From Fidelibacterota bacterium (GTDB lineage Bacteria; Fidelibacterota; UBA8477; JABMPR01), in the NCBI GenBank assembly GCA_016844955.1, contig JAERTH010000160.1, forward strand, positions 1 to 44,802: DNA of 44,802 nt. Reading direction: 5' to 3'. A program made the position numbers and the translations under genes. The notes under the pieces are model-generated. The model searched no databases. It was given only the letters and a program-made list of their open reading frames with translations, and was not told the origin of the DNA. The stretch's first letter is position 1. Each line of letters begins with the position of its first letter. Below, in pieces: positions 17,188-25,953 of the stretch.

Positions 17188-17993
17188 TATATCTCCTGTC
17201 CCGTGGACGAATTTTGATTGTCAATATCTGACAGAGGCTCGATGTGTAGATAGCGTGAAAGATAATGCACGCCAAGATAAAAAGGGCCGGTATCAATCAG
17301 CGCGGCCAACAATTTGAATGTGTATCCGGAAAAGATAAATATGAGCAACTGATTGAATATTGGTTTTGATATATCCACGGGCAGCGCTTTTGCATAGTAG
17401 TGGGTCACCAGTATCACAGCCACCGTATCCACCAACTGGCTAACCACCGTAGAGCCATTGTTCCGCAACCACAGGTGTTTTCCTTTGGTCAATTTTTTCC
17501 AGAAATGGAACATATAGACGTCAACAAACTGGGCGGCTAGATAGGCAACCATGGATGCAGTGACCGCGCCAAAGGTCAAGGCTCTGATTTCATAGAAAAC
17601 GGGTAAGCGCCCGGCAACATCCCTGGCTATTTCACCCGTGGCTGTCAGGGATTCAAAACCAGGCATAACACCACCCAGCCACATGATAAACATGACCCAC
17701 AGGTTTAGAATTAAACCAACAAAGACCACAAAGCTGGCTCGTTTTCGACCATAGAGCTCGCTGATCAAATCAGTAGCTAAAAATGTCAACGGATAGGGTA
17801 TAACACCCACCGCTACGGCAAAAACAATATCGCCAGTACTTTCAAGGTTCAGGGTGAATAGCTTTATAAAACGACTGATCCCGAGAATGTTGAGCATGGC
17901 CAGGGTTCCCAGGAACAATCCAGCCAGGATGAGAAATACCCGCTCACGACGCTGAGCTATCTCAGGAGATACATTATTGGAATTAAACATCAT
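17187..17993 (-). CDS. Queuosine-precursor transporter family (YhhQ/QPTR) membrane protein
   Basis: This 268-residue inner membrane protein has about six to seven hydrophobic segments and the family signature [21 protein letters not shown] in the middle (about residues 177-197), plus [20 protein letters not shown]. Members take up queuine, preQ1 or preQ0. AAGGAT precedes the double ATG at 17993. The gene overlaps folE by one base and follows the COG0720 gene by 56 bases, which fits a queuosine or pterin cluster. Salvage and synthesis could run side by side, but no tgt or queA gene is in view. Confidence 0.88.
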   Translation of the reverse strand: MMFNSNNVSPEIAQRRERVFLILAGLFLGTLAMLNILGISRFIKLFTLNLESTGDIVFAVAVGVIPYPLTFLATDLISELYGRKRASFVVFVGLILNLWVMFIMWLGGVMPGFESLTATGEIARDVAGRLPVFYEIRALTFGAVTASMVAYLAAQFVDVYMFHFWKKLTKGKHLWLRNNGSTVVSQLVDTVAVILVTHYYAKALPVDISKPIFNQLLIFIFSGYTFKLLAALIDTGPFYLGVHYLSRYLHIEPLSDIDNQNSSTGQEI

Positions 17994-18049
17994 GAATTAT
18001 CCTTGTTGAGGATTTTTTGTTTACGCCTGCTGACCCACTGGAATGGAAC

Positions 18050-18454
18050 TTATTGCGGGCCGAAATAATCTGTATAGATGGTTGGCGTTTCCTGCAAGCG
18101 AATACGATGCAGGCTGCCGCTTTGCAGGTGCGCTGAAATTTCCTCCCACATCCATACCACCATGTTTTCTGTGGAAGGTTGCTTACCCTTAAACCAGGGG
18201 ATGTCAATTTCAATCTGTGAATGGTCAACCTTACTCAAGATATGGGCTTTCACCACATCCTTTAAATGACCCAAATCCACCAGAAACCCGGTATCTGGAT
18301 TTACTTCGCCCGTGACGGAGACCGTCAATTCATAGTTATGTCCATGGATATTCAGGTCTTCACCAAAGACAGCCAGGTTTTCAGCTTCACTCATGGATGG
18401 ATTACCGTATTTGTGAGCGGCACAAAAATGAAACACTTTATTTAAAACGATCAT
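18050..18454 (-). CDS. COG0720 (6-pyruvoyltetrahydropterin synthase/QueD family) protein lacking the catalytic Cys
   Basis: This 134-residue protein has the family's zinc site at H14 (CAAH), H37 and H39 (IHGHNYEL), and the later DHSQIE and PSTENMV catalytic-triad and substrate-binding segments. FolE's product is the expected substrate. The cysteine normally found 3-5 residues before HGH is absent; the sequence there is GEDLNI-HGH, so Glu32 or Asp33 takes its place. Cys is needed for QueD and PTPS activity; PTPS-III enzymes carry Glu near this point and make 6-hydroxymethyl-dihydropterin for folate. The spacing here fits no subgroup that I can name with confidence. AAGGAAT precedes the ATG. 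Neighbours are the YhhQ-like gene and folE. Confidence 0.85.
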   Translation of the reverse strand: MIVLNKVFHFCAAHKYGNPSMSEAENLAVFGEDLNIHGHNYELTVSVTGEVNPDTGFLVDLGHLKDVVKAHILSKVDHSQIEIDIPWFKGKQPSTENMVVWMWEEISAHLQSGSLHRIRLQETPTIYTDYFGPQ

Positions 18455-18570
18455 ATCGATTCCTTATGCATGTCCTTGAATTTATTGTGGAGGAGCGCAA
18501 TGTCAAACGCTGTGAATTTAGGGTGTATGCGTTTGTGGGTTCAATGAGTTAATGGGTTTTAGGTCTGTCC

Positions 18571-19086
18571 CTAGAAGAAGGATTCGTCTTCCCAGCGAGT
18601 TATCCTCCAGGTGCCCTCCGGATCACTTATAAAATCAAAGACAGCGTTTCCAGAGAAAAAATAATTACCGCCGATGGATAGATCAAAGGTCTTGGTCAGA
18701 CTGTACTCATTCACACCAAGAGAATCTTCAGCAATGGTGGCGTTCCAGACCAGGGTAAAATTATCAAAAACCCTAAAAAGACGACCCGTGGTTCTTAGTT
18801 CTGTATCCCGTCCCCAATAGCCATATCCACCAGTGCCACCAATATCTGCATCATAGTAGATAAAAATAAAGCTGGTATCAAACAGCTCGCTATAAACCAG
18901 GCTATCTCGATAAATATAGGCATAGCGAAAATTCTGCAGGACTTCATCCGGATTGCGCTGCTGTGTCAACGTGAGACTGACTCCTCCCTCAAGCACACCC
19001 TCTGTGGGGGCGAAGGGGTTCCAACAGCCAACCAGAAGCATTATGAACAGTATCAACAATAGTGCAGGGTGTTGGACTCGTTTCAC
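18571..19086 (-). CDS. Lipoprotein of unknown function, second of a tandem pair
   Basis: This 171-residue protein has a lipoprotein signal peptide ending LLVGC (Cys21), so it is likely anchored to a membrane from the periplasmic side. The mature part has PDEVLQNFRYAYIYRDSLVYSELF, an aromatic-rich middle and WRITRWEDES near the end; this layout suggests an NTF2-like alpha+beta fold (inference). It starts with GTG at 19086, only two bases after the stop of the upstream lipoprotein, so the pair is translationally coupled. The two proteins share the lipobox, a helical N-part with the pattern of P-x-x-x-V-L-x-N, and a final Trp-containing strand, and probably arose by duplication. Confidence 0.75.
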   Translation of the reverse strand: MKRVQHPALLLILFIMLLVGCWNPFAPTEGVLEGGVSLTLTQQRNPDEVLQNFRYAYIYRDSLVYSELFDTSFIFIYYDADIGGTGGYGYWGRDTELRTTGRLFRVFDNFTLVWNATIAEDSLGVNEYSLTKTFDLSIGGNYFFSGNAVFDFISDPEGTWRITRWEDESFF

Positions 19087-19088
19087 TT

Positions 19089-19673
19089 CTATTGAACCAG
19101 TGTTTTTAAATCACTCCAGCAGGGGAGGGTATCTGATTTGATGTCCTGCCAGATTGAAATTTCATAGAGCAAATCCGGGTTTTGTGTCAGTGTCAATATT
19201 GCCTGTCCTTTGAGCTGTCCGGGCATAGGTGTTTCACTTTCCCTGTAGGACAGCGTCAGGCTATAGTCAGCTATGAATTTATTGTCGATGAGTGAGGATT
19301 GCTCCACATCCCACTCCAGACGCTGAAGGCCATCTTCACTTAGTGACTGGAACAGTTTGGTAATAAATTTTTCTTCCTCAGGAAAACCCCAGACATCAAA
19401 CACATCCGGCTGAGAGCTTCTTACCGACTCGTCCGGGATGAGCCTGACCTCTGTCCCTAATTCAGGGTTATAACTCAAGACATCCAGATAGTAATTCACC
19501 TGGTGTGCCGGAAAAGCGTTTGAAAGGTTTTCCAGAACAATTTCCTGAGAAGTGGGTGGCTTCCAGATATAAGGGCTTGATATATCAATGGGCGGTTCGG
19601 AGTCACGCGGTGTAAACAACTCACAGCCAAAGAGCAGCATGACATACAGCAGTGTTAATAATGACCTTTTCAT
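19089..19673 (-). CDS. Lipoprotein of unknown function, first of a tandem pair
   Basis: The protein of about 194 residues starts KRSLLTLLYVMLLFGC, a lipoprotein signal with the lipid-modified Cys near residue 17. SQEIVLENLSNAF and LDVLSYNP match the equivalent region of its neighbour, and YEISIWQDI matches the neighbour's terminal RITRWED strand. The frame could open at TTG 19676; ATG 19673 is preferred. It heads a two-gene operon and diverges from the RibD-like gene at 19769, leaving about 95 bases that must carry both promoters. No family name is recognised. Confidence 0.75.
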   Translation of the reverse strand: MKRSLLTLLYVMLLFGCELFTPRDSEPPIDISSPYIWKPPTSQEIVLENLSNAFPAHQVNYYLDVLSYNPELGTEVRLIPDESVRSSQPDVFDVWGFPEEEKFITKLFQSLSEDGLQRLEWDVEQSSLIDNKFIADYSLTLSYRESETPMPGQLKGQAILTLTQNPDLLYEISIWQDIKSDTLPCWSDLKTLVQ

Positions 19674-19768
19674 CAATGCAAAAGTACACGGTGTGACACC
19701 AAAAACAAATCACATGTTGTGCTTTTCCACTGCCTCAGGCTATTTTCAGCCATGGAGAAATTGATAAC

Positions 19769-20407
19769 ATGAGGGTGTTCGCCTGCATGGCAACATCACT
19801 GGATGGCAAGATCGGTCCAGCGGGTGTTGATCATTTTGTAGCTATTGGTTCACGATACGATATGGAAAATCTGATTTCCCTGCGGGACCAGGCTGATGGC
19901 ATTCTCTTTGGCGCCAGCACCTATAGAACCTGGCCCAAAGTACATTGGGGCCACGATAGAAGTAAACTCACCCATCACTTTATCATGAGCCGCAGTCTCA
20001 AATTGGATTTCAATACTGAGCTATTTCAGGACCAAAACATACCCATCACCATTTTTTCAGGCCGCCCTGACTTGCCACCACCGACCTCTATACCAGGACA
20101 TGTAAGCATTGTGTCAATTCCTGAGGGGGTGGGACAGATCGATTCAGTCCTCAAACATATCACGGCGTGTGGGGTCAACTCTCTGCTCATCGAAGGGGGC
20201 GGCCATATTCTTAATCAGTTTATTGAGGCTCAAGCTCTCCAGGAACTCTTTCTCACACTAACACCGAACATTATTGGTGACTCATCAGCTCCTGCCCTAT
20301 TGGGAGCATCTGCGCTCTCAAATCCACCCCTAATCCATGTGGAAGAAAGTCGCCAGGTAAATAATGAGGTTTTCCTGAGCATTCACCTGAAGTATTCAGC
20401 TCCCTAA
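19769..20407 (+). CDS. RibD C-terminal-type (dihydrofolate reductase-fold) reductase
   Basis: The 212 residues match the reductase domain of RibD and its stand-alone relatives: the N-terminal MRVFACMATSLDGKIGPAG with the NADPH-binding SLDGKI, then ADGILFGASTYRTW, and LLIEGGGHILNQFIEA (IEGG motif around residue 149). In riboflavin synthesis this domain reduces a ribosylaminopyrimidine; stand-alone versions may act on pterins or other substrates. No deaminase domain is attached, so its own step is unsure. GGAGAAAT lies 10 bases before the ATG. It diverges from the lipoprotein pair and is followed by an acetyltransferase gene 48 bases later. Confidence 0.85.
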   Translation: MRVFACMATSLDGKIGPAGVDHFVAIGSRYDMENLISLRDQADGILFGASTYRTWPKVHWGHDRSKLTHHFIMSRSLKLDFNTELFQDQNIPITIFSGRPDLPPPTSIPGHVSIVSIPEGVGQIDSVLKHITACGVNSLLIEGGGHILNQFIEAQALQELFLTLTPNIIGDSSAPALLGASALSNPPLIHVEESRQVNNEVFLSIHLKYSAP

Positions 20408-20455
20408 TGACGAAATGCATACCACTTCACATCTCTCCATTAGAAAGAGAAGGTC

Positions 20456-20902
20456 ATGAATTCAAAAATTGAGATCAACGAGGGGCAATTCCTGCCAGCT
20501 GACCAGCTCACCGATTTATATAATTCTGTAGAATGGTCTGCCTACACTGCCGAAGATAGTGGTGTGAAATTACAGGATGCGATTAACAATTCGACTTATG
20601 TGGTTTCCGCCTGGAAAGAACAGACCTTGATCGGTCTGGCGCGATGTCTTTCTGATGATGTCTCAATATTCTATCTCCAAGACATCCTCATCAGGCCTGA
20701 ATTTCAGCGACTGGGGGTTGGACGTCAGTTATTACAGAAGTGCCTTGATCGATTTGACCACGTTAGAATGAAAGTCCTGATAACCAATGACGAAGATCGG
20801 CAAATCCGTTTCTACAAATCAATGGGATATCAGAATACTGCATCTCTATCAAAAATTAAGCTCAATACCTTCGTACAGGTTGCAGGCCAAACACTGGAGT
20901 AG
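20456..20902 (+). CDS. GNAT-family N-acetyltransferase
   Basis: The 148-residue protein shows LARCLSDDVSIFYLQDILIRPEFQRLGVGRQLLQKCLDR, with QRLGVG as the acetyl-CoA binding loop, and FYKSMGYQ as the C-terminal CoA-contacting strand. It is a single-domain acetyltransferase with unknown acceptor. AGAAGG precedes the ATG. It follows the RibD-like gene by 48 bases in the same direction and may share its transcript. Confidence 0.85.
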   Translation: MNSKIEINEGQFLPADQLTDLYNSVEWSAYTAEDSGVKLQDAINNSTYVVSAWKEQTLIGLARCLSDDVSIFYLQDILIRPEFQRLGVGRQLLQKCLDRFDHVRMKVLITNDEDRQIRFYKSMGYQNTASLSKIKLNTFVQVAGQTLE

Positions 20903-21063
20903 CGCTTCTCATTTTAAAGTTGAACAGCCCTGTTTTACTGTTATAAAAAAGGGTTAATCTTGGGATTGGATTGGTTTTCATACAAACCAGATTGGATTTA
21001 TGTTCTTGGGTTAATAGTGGGGGTATAGCTAATCCTGAACTACCTATTTAATGGATACGAGTC

Positions 21064-22407
21064 ATGAAATATAAAACATTTACACTCCTGCTTATTGCAT
21101 CCTGCTTATGGGCAGACTATCCTGATCAACACAGGGTTGCCCGAACCACTGAAATGTGGGGACGAATCAATAGTAATAGCAATATCGTGCTTAGTGAGGA
21201 CAGCACCGCATTAATGCTGGCCAGCGGTACAAATTCCGGGTTTTTCACATTATCGCCTGACACCTTGCCACATCCCTTTGATCGTGGATTGCCCTCCTGG
21301 AATGGAACGGCAAATAATTCCAGCAATGGCTTTAAAGTTGCCCTGCGTTTCAAGGATGGAGATGATTGGTCCCGCTGGCTTACAGTGGGCTATTGGAAGG
21401 ACTATAACTGGTCATCATATGGAAGCACATCATATAGTGGCGGGGAAATCGATATTGACTATGCTGTTCTGGATGATTTCCATACAATCTGGCAGTGGCG
21501 GGTTGATTTTCGCAGACAATCCACGGGTCACCCCTCACCTACCATTGACAAGCTAAGCTTCTTTGCCAGTGATCAACGCACCACCGACAACCTGAACTAC
21601 AGCTCTATTTTGAGTGATGATCCGCCAGAAATCTTCTACCCCACATCCTTTGTCTGCCAATACAATGTTGACCCGGAAATTGGCGGCAGTATTTGCTCTC
21701 CCACCTCAACGGTGTTGGCCCTGCGTAGCTATGATATCGAAGTTGATGCCTATGACTTTGCAGTGGACAATTATGATGATTACTGGAATTTATTTGGAGT
21801 CTGGCCTCGCGCGGTTCAAAACGCCTCTGAACATGGACTGGATGGTGCCGTTACCCGCTATCGGACATGGAGCCAGGCCTATGATACGTTGGCTGCCGGG
21901 GGGCGTGTGGTTATCTCTGTGGGCCCACCACTCTATTCCGGTCACTTAATGATGCTGGCAGGTTTTGACGCACAGGGTGATCCCATTGTTCACGATCCTG
22001 CACAACAAGATGGTTATGCCCATGAGTTTAATAAGTCTTCTCTTTCTCACTCATGGTTTGACAAGGGTGGTGTTGGCTATACCTTTTATCTTGAAGATCA
22101 GGACCCCTTAGCTTTAAACGACCAGCAGACTATAATTGCTCCAGATCAAACAACGCTCTTACAAAATTTTCCAAACCCATTTAACCCCAGCACCACCATT
22201 CGTTTTGAATTGCCATCAGAGTCAATTGTAAAAATTAGGGTGTTTGACATTGAGGGGCGTATAGCCAATCAACCTGTCCGGGGAACATTTTCAGCAGGCA
22301 CACATGAGGTTAAGTGGAATGCCCAAAATTTTCCAGCCGGTGTTTATGTGGTACAACTTGAGGCCAACCATGAAACCTTTTTCAGGAGAATTACCCTGCT
22401 AAAGTAA
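21064..22407 (+). CDS. Secreted C39-like cysteine peptidase with type IX sorting domain
   Basis: A signal peptide (residues 1-17, ending SCLWA) is followed by a beta-rich N-terminal part (about 20-185), then a papain-like C39-type domain: C211 in GGSICSPTS, H294 in YSGHLMMLAGF and D311 in VHDPA form the catalytic set. The last 80 residues (from about 370) are a type IX secretion sorting domain: LQNFPNPFNPSTTIRFELP, then a seven-strand region ending in FRRITLLK. The protein is thus exported across the outer membrane and held on or released from the surface. The substrate is unknown; bacteriocin-type or adhesin cleavage is possible. Alone in its transcript, as a 160-base gap separates it from the upstream gene. 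Confidence 0.88.
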   Translation: MKYKTFTLLLIASCLWADYPDQHRVARTTEMWGRINSNSNIVLSEDSTALMLASGTNSGFFTLSPDTLPHPFDRGLPSWNGTANNSSNGFKVALRFKDGDDWSRWLTVGYWKDYNWSSYGSTSYSGGEIDIDYAVLDDFHTIWQWRVDFRRQSTGHPSPTIDKLSFFASDQRTTDNLNYSSILSDDPPEIFYPTSFVCQYNVDPEIGGSICSPTSTVLALRSYDIEVDAYDFAVDNYDDYWNLFGVWPRAVQNASEHGLDGAVTRYRTWSQAYDTLAAGGRVVISVGPPLYSGHLMMLAGFDAQGDPIVHDPAQQDGYAHEFNKSSLSHSWFDKGGVGYTFYLEDQDPLALNDQQTIIAPDQTTLLQNFPNPFNPSTTIRFELPSESIVKIRVFDIEGRIANQPVRGTFSAGTHEVKWNAQNFPAGVYVVQLEANHETFFRRITLLK

Positions 22408-22460
22408 ATTTCAACACTCACGAGCAATCGGTTTTCTAGAATTCGAAAGGAATCTGAATC

Positions 22461-22826
22461 ATGCCCAAAATCATTGAATCACCCACCATAATTGAGGCGG
22501 CTGGTAATAAGCCCAAGCGTATTGAAGAATTCGTGGGTCTGGTAAACTCGAGTAACCCTGAAGTCAGTGTAGCCCGTATGGTTTCACCTCAGGGCTGGGT
22601 AGAGCCAGGTCAGCGTCCTGAGTTTATGGAAGTTACCCTGGTATTGAAGGGCAGCCTACATCTTGAATACGAGGGCGGCGAAGTTGATGTAAAAGCCGGA
22701 CAATCAGCCATAACCTATCCTGGTGAATGGCTTCGATACAGCACGCCCCATGCTGGTGGTGCTGAATATGTGGCGGTTTGTCTGCCGGCCTTTTCACTGG
22801 ATACTGTGCACCGGGATGACAACTGA
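22461..22826 (+). CDS. Cupin-domain protein
   Basis: The 121-residue protein is a single cupin barrel: EFMEVTLVLKGSLHLEYEGGEVDVKAGQSAITYPGEWLRYSTP carries the PG and GE turns of the cupin strands. The metal-binding histidines are largely missing (the first motif has E instead of the usual H-x-H), so it may bind a small molecule without metal chemistry. AAAGGAA precedes the ATG. It converges with the SLC13 gene, with stops only 10 bases apart and no visible terminator between. Confidence 0.8.
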   Translation: MPKIIESPTIIEAAGNKPKRIEEFVGLVNSSNPEVSVARMVSPQGWVEPGQRPEFMEVTLVLKGSLHLEYEGGEVDVKAGQSAITYPGEWLRYSTPHAGGAEYVAVCLPAFSLDTVHRDDN

Positions 22827-22836
22827 ATCGATTTGG

Positions 22837-24627
22837 CTAAAATGGCCAGAACAAGGGTGTAACCACTGAGGCAATAATCCAGAAGATCAAGTTTAACGGC
22901 GCGCCAGCCTTTACAAAATCCATAAACTGATATTTACCCGGACCATAAACCATGAGGTTGGTTTGATAACCGATGGGGGTCATAAAGCTGGCCGATGCTG
23001 CAAAACAGATGGCAAAAATCAGCGGTCGGGAATCGATACCCAGACTATTGCCAGCTGCGATAGCGATGGGGGTTAATACAATGGCTGCAGCATTATTGGA
23101 AACCACAGAAGTAATCAGGGCAGTCATTAAATACAGACTGGACAACAAGGCGTGGGGAACCATCCACTCAGGAAACAGGTTGGCCAGAGAGGTGACACTA
23201 TTACCGATGAGCAATGCTGCACCACTGGTTTCCATGGCAGTGCCAAAAGGAATAAATGCGGCGATAAAAACAATGACAGGCCAGTTGATAGCACCATAGG
23301 CTTCCCGTGTGGTTATGTGTCGGGTTACCAGGAGCAAAAAGGTGCCAGCCAGTGCCGCAGCAAGAATATCAACCCACCCGGTTGCTGCCGAAAGCATGAT
23401 GAGAGGAATCACAATCACAGCCAGCCAGCGAATCCGTTTCTTGCGCATATTGATTTCATGATGCTGTAGAATGATCAAGTCAGGATCATTCCGCATTCCA
23501 GCTACCTGGTCAGCCGGCATGAGCATGAGCAGGGTATCTGCAAAGCGCAGACGGATATGGGCAATCTTTTGCTTAATGGTCATACCCCTACGGCCAATGG
23601 CCAAAACAAAAGCCTCATATTTTTTACGAAAATCCAGGTCGCTTAGCGATTTTCCAGACAGGGTTGATTCGGGACCAACCAATCCTTCTACCAGCACATT
23701 ATCACCCGCCTGAAGTTCTTTTTCACCCAGCTTAATATCTGATAGAGCCAGCACTTTTTCCTGTTGGTGAAATTTGAGGAAGTTTTCTATCGCGCCCCTG
23801 GTAAGCAGGATATCACCTTCACGTAGTTCTAAATCCGCAATATTGCTGGTGATCTGGACACCCTCACGAATGACAGTTAAAACCGTTATTTCAAAACGCT
23901 CATTTACGTGCTCATCGCGACAGTTTGACCCGATAAGCGGTGAGTCTTTGTCAATTCGAAACTCAGTGAGGTAGGTTGACATGTGGTATTTTCCCACCAG
24001 GGTACTCACTGGCGCGCGTGAGGGTAACAATCGTGGCAGTACAACCAGACAGTAAACCGTCCCCACCACCAGAAAAATGAAGCCCATTGGTAAAAACTCG
24101 AACATCCCCAAAGGTCTTATCCCATGGTTTTCACTGACTGAGCTCACCAACAGGTTGGTGGATGTCCCAATCAGCGTGATGGTTCCACCATAAATAGCGG
24201 CATAGGAGAGGGGTAGCAGAAGCTTGGAGGGAGAAATGCGAAATTTGGAAGCCATGTGCATGGCCACCGGGATAAATATTGCCACCGCAGCCACATTATT
24301 AATGAAGCCGGAGAAAATGCTCACTGAAACAAGGAACAGACCCAGTCCCAGCCACTTCACCTTCTTTTCCAGGTCAATGAAGTATTGTGCCAGACTTTCC
24401 AGTATGCCTGTCTTAACCAGAGCGTGGCTGAGCACAAACATCACTGCCACCGTAAGCACGGCTTTGTTGCTAAATCCAGCCACCGCCTGTTCGCTATCTA
24501 CATAGCCAGTAAACCACAGGATCAGGAGCAAACCGATTCCCAGAACATCAATGGGGATGATCTCCAGCATCAACATGACGAGCACCAGGATCATCAGTAG
24601 AAAGATCCCTATAATAGACAGACTCAT
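22837..24627 (-). CDS. SLC13/DASS-family anion permease with paired TrkA-C domains
   Basis: This 596-residue inner membrane protein has an N-terminal set of membrane segments, a cytoplasmic insert (about 205-380) with two TrkA-C (RCK-C) domains, and a C-terminal set. SFIGLSTN-type signatures are present as LIGTSTNLLVSS and SFMTPIGYQTNLMVYGPG, the two substrate/Na+ loops of the family. Such proteins carry sulfate, dicarboxylates or other anions; the insert may sense nucleotides or ions. The upstream gene encodes an anchored sulfate-binding-type protein ending 38 bases before this start, which points to sulfate or a related oxyanion. No strong ribosome binding site precedes the ATG at 24627. 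Confidence 0.88.
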   Translation of the reverse strand: MSLSIIGIFLLMILVLVMLMLEIIPIDVLGIGLLLILWFTGYVDSEQAVAGFSNKAVLTVAVMFVLSHALVKTGILESLAQYFIDLEKKVKWLGLGLFLVSVSIFSGFINNVAAVAIFIPVAMHMASKFRISPSKLLLPLSYAAIYGGTITLIGTSTNLLVSSVSENHGIRPLGMFEFLPMGFIFLVVGTVYCLVVLPRLLPSRAPVSTLVGKYHMSTYLTEFRIDKDSPLIGSNCRDEHVNERFEITVLTVIREGVQITSNIADLELREGDILLTRGAIENFLKFHQQEKVLALSDIKLGEKELQAGDNVLVEGLVGPESTLSGKSLSDLDFRKKYEAFVLAIGRRGMTIKQKIAHIRLRFADTLLMLMPADQVAGMRNDPDLIILQHHEINMRKKRIRWLAVIVIPLIMLSAATGWVDILAAALAGTFLLLVTRHITTREAYGAINWPVIVFIAAFIPFGTAMETSGAALLIGNSVTSLANLFPEWMVPHALLSSLYLMTALITSVVSNNAAAIVLTPIAIAAGNSLGIDSRPLIFAICFAASASFMTPIGYQTNLMVYGPGKYQFMDFVKAGAPLNLIFWIIASVVTPLFWPF

Positions 24628-24665
24628 GTTATAGCTTCACTCCGTATTCGCATGTGTGTGTTTAG

Positions 24666-25700
24666 TTACCGCACTATCAGCGGATCTACAATATTATGCA
24701 GTAGGTCTGCTGTATTTCCCAGCTTTTCCAGAGTAAAGACCTCACTTTTTTTCGAGGGGTCAGAGGTTTGTGTATCGGGATACACCTGGCTTTGAAACCC
24801 ATGCTCGATCAATAGCTTTTGAGTACGCTCACTCCATAGAAATTCTACGAAAGCATTCACAAGGTTAACCTGGTTCGGGCCAATGTTTCTTTTCAAGGCC
24901 ACAGCTACAGGCTCTGTCATTAATGTTTTTTTCGGATATACCCGGTGAACCGCAGTGCCCTGATAATTATGAAAGTTGGCAGCTTCAAAATGAATCAACA
25001 CATCTCCCATACCGGCCAAAAACTGATCGACTGCATCGCGGGATGTGGAGGGTTGGTGCAGTGACCCCTGAAACCAGGGTTTCACAAAATTAACGGCCTC
25101 GGCTGCGGATGCTCCACCTTGCAGTTTTGAACCATATATTGCCAGAGCAGCCAGTTGCCCTTCACCGGACGTCAGGGGATCAGGAATAATCACCCCAAGG
25201 GAGCTATAGTCAAGTTCCTCAAAATCCAGGTTTCCCGGAAGACTATCATTTCGTGAAAATAGAATGATGGGGGATTGACAAAACTTTTCCTGTTCTTGAA
25301 TTTCCTGCCAGCTACCCACATCTATAATACCGTCACTTAATAGTCGACGTGCATCCAGTTCTGAGGAGAGAATGGCGACTTCAGCAGGAAAGCGTTTCAC
25401 GATTTGCCTGGTAATCACACCGGATCCGGCAAAAGTGGATATAAACTCAACCCGTTCCTGATGTTGTTTGAGCCAACGCTGCTGAAAGGCGGGAATAATT
25501 TCTTTTTCCATCACGTTTTCCATGGCACTAAAACAGTAAAGTGTAATGGTACGGGGTTCTTTAATTATCACCTGATCACGACTGTACCAGACAAACAAAA
25601 GAATGCAGATCACAATAAAAACAGGGACAACAATAGTAGTAACCCGATAAGCAGGATCATTTTTATAGGATGATTCCATCTTGTTTTGAGAAACATGCAT
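24666..25700 (-). CDS. Membrane-anchored sulfate/thiosulfate-binding-type protein
   Basis: The 344-residue protein begins with one membrane segment (about 21-42) in place of a cleaved signal, then a periplasmic binding-protein fold of the Sbp/CysP type: TLYCFSAMENVMEKEIIPAFQQRW, TFAGSGVITRQIVKRFPAEVAIL, and the anion loop PDPLTSGEGQLAALAIYG. The usual ABC partners (CysT, CysW, CysA) are absent; the co-directional gene after it is an SLC13 permease 38 bases away. It could deliver sulfate to that permease or act as a sensor. The second Met (residue 8) is a possible start. It runs divergently from the FecR gene. Confidence 0.82.
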   Translation of the reverse strand: MHVSQNKMESSYKNDPAYRVTTIVVPVFIVICILLFVWYSRDQVIIKEPRTITLYCFSAMENVMEKEIIPAFQQRWLKQHQERVEFISTFAGSGVITRQIVKRFPAEVAILSSELDARRLLSDGIIDVGSWQEIQEQEKFCQSPIILFSRNDSLPGNLDFEELDYSSLGVIIPDPLTSGEGQLAALAIYGSKLQGGASAAEAVNFVKPWFQGSLHQPSTSRDAVDQFLAGMGDVLIHFEAANFHNYQGTAVHRVYPKKTLMTEPVAVALKRNIGPNQVNLVNAFVEFLWSERTQKLLIEHGFQSQVYPDTQTSDPSKKSEVFTLEKLGNTADLLHNIVDPLIVR

Positions 25701-25953
25701 AAAAGCCCCACTTTCATTAAAATTAAGCGGTCATTCTGGAGAAGTTATTGTGATTAAAAGAGTTGAACAAGCATAATCCAACATCCTGTTCAAACACACT
25801 TTTGAAAAGGAAAACCTTCATTCGGATGGCTTTCAATACGCCCTGTCTAACCGTCATTGACTAAGGAAAAGGCTTGGTGGGTCTCACCTGCTTGTTAAAT
25901 TCTGCACTGTAACTGACGGGGAAGAAACTCAAATTAGCATAAGGACGTACCGC

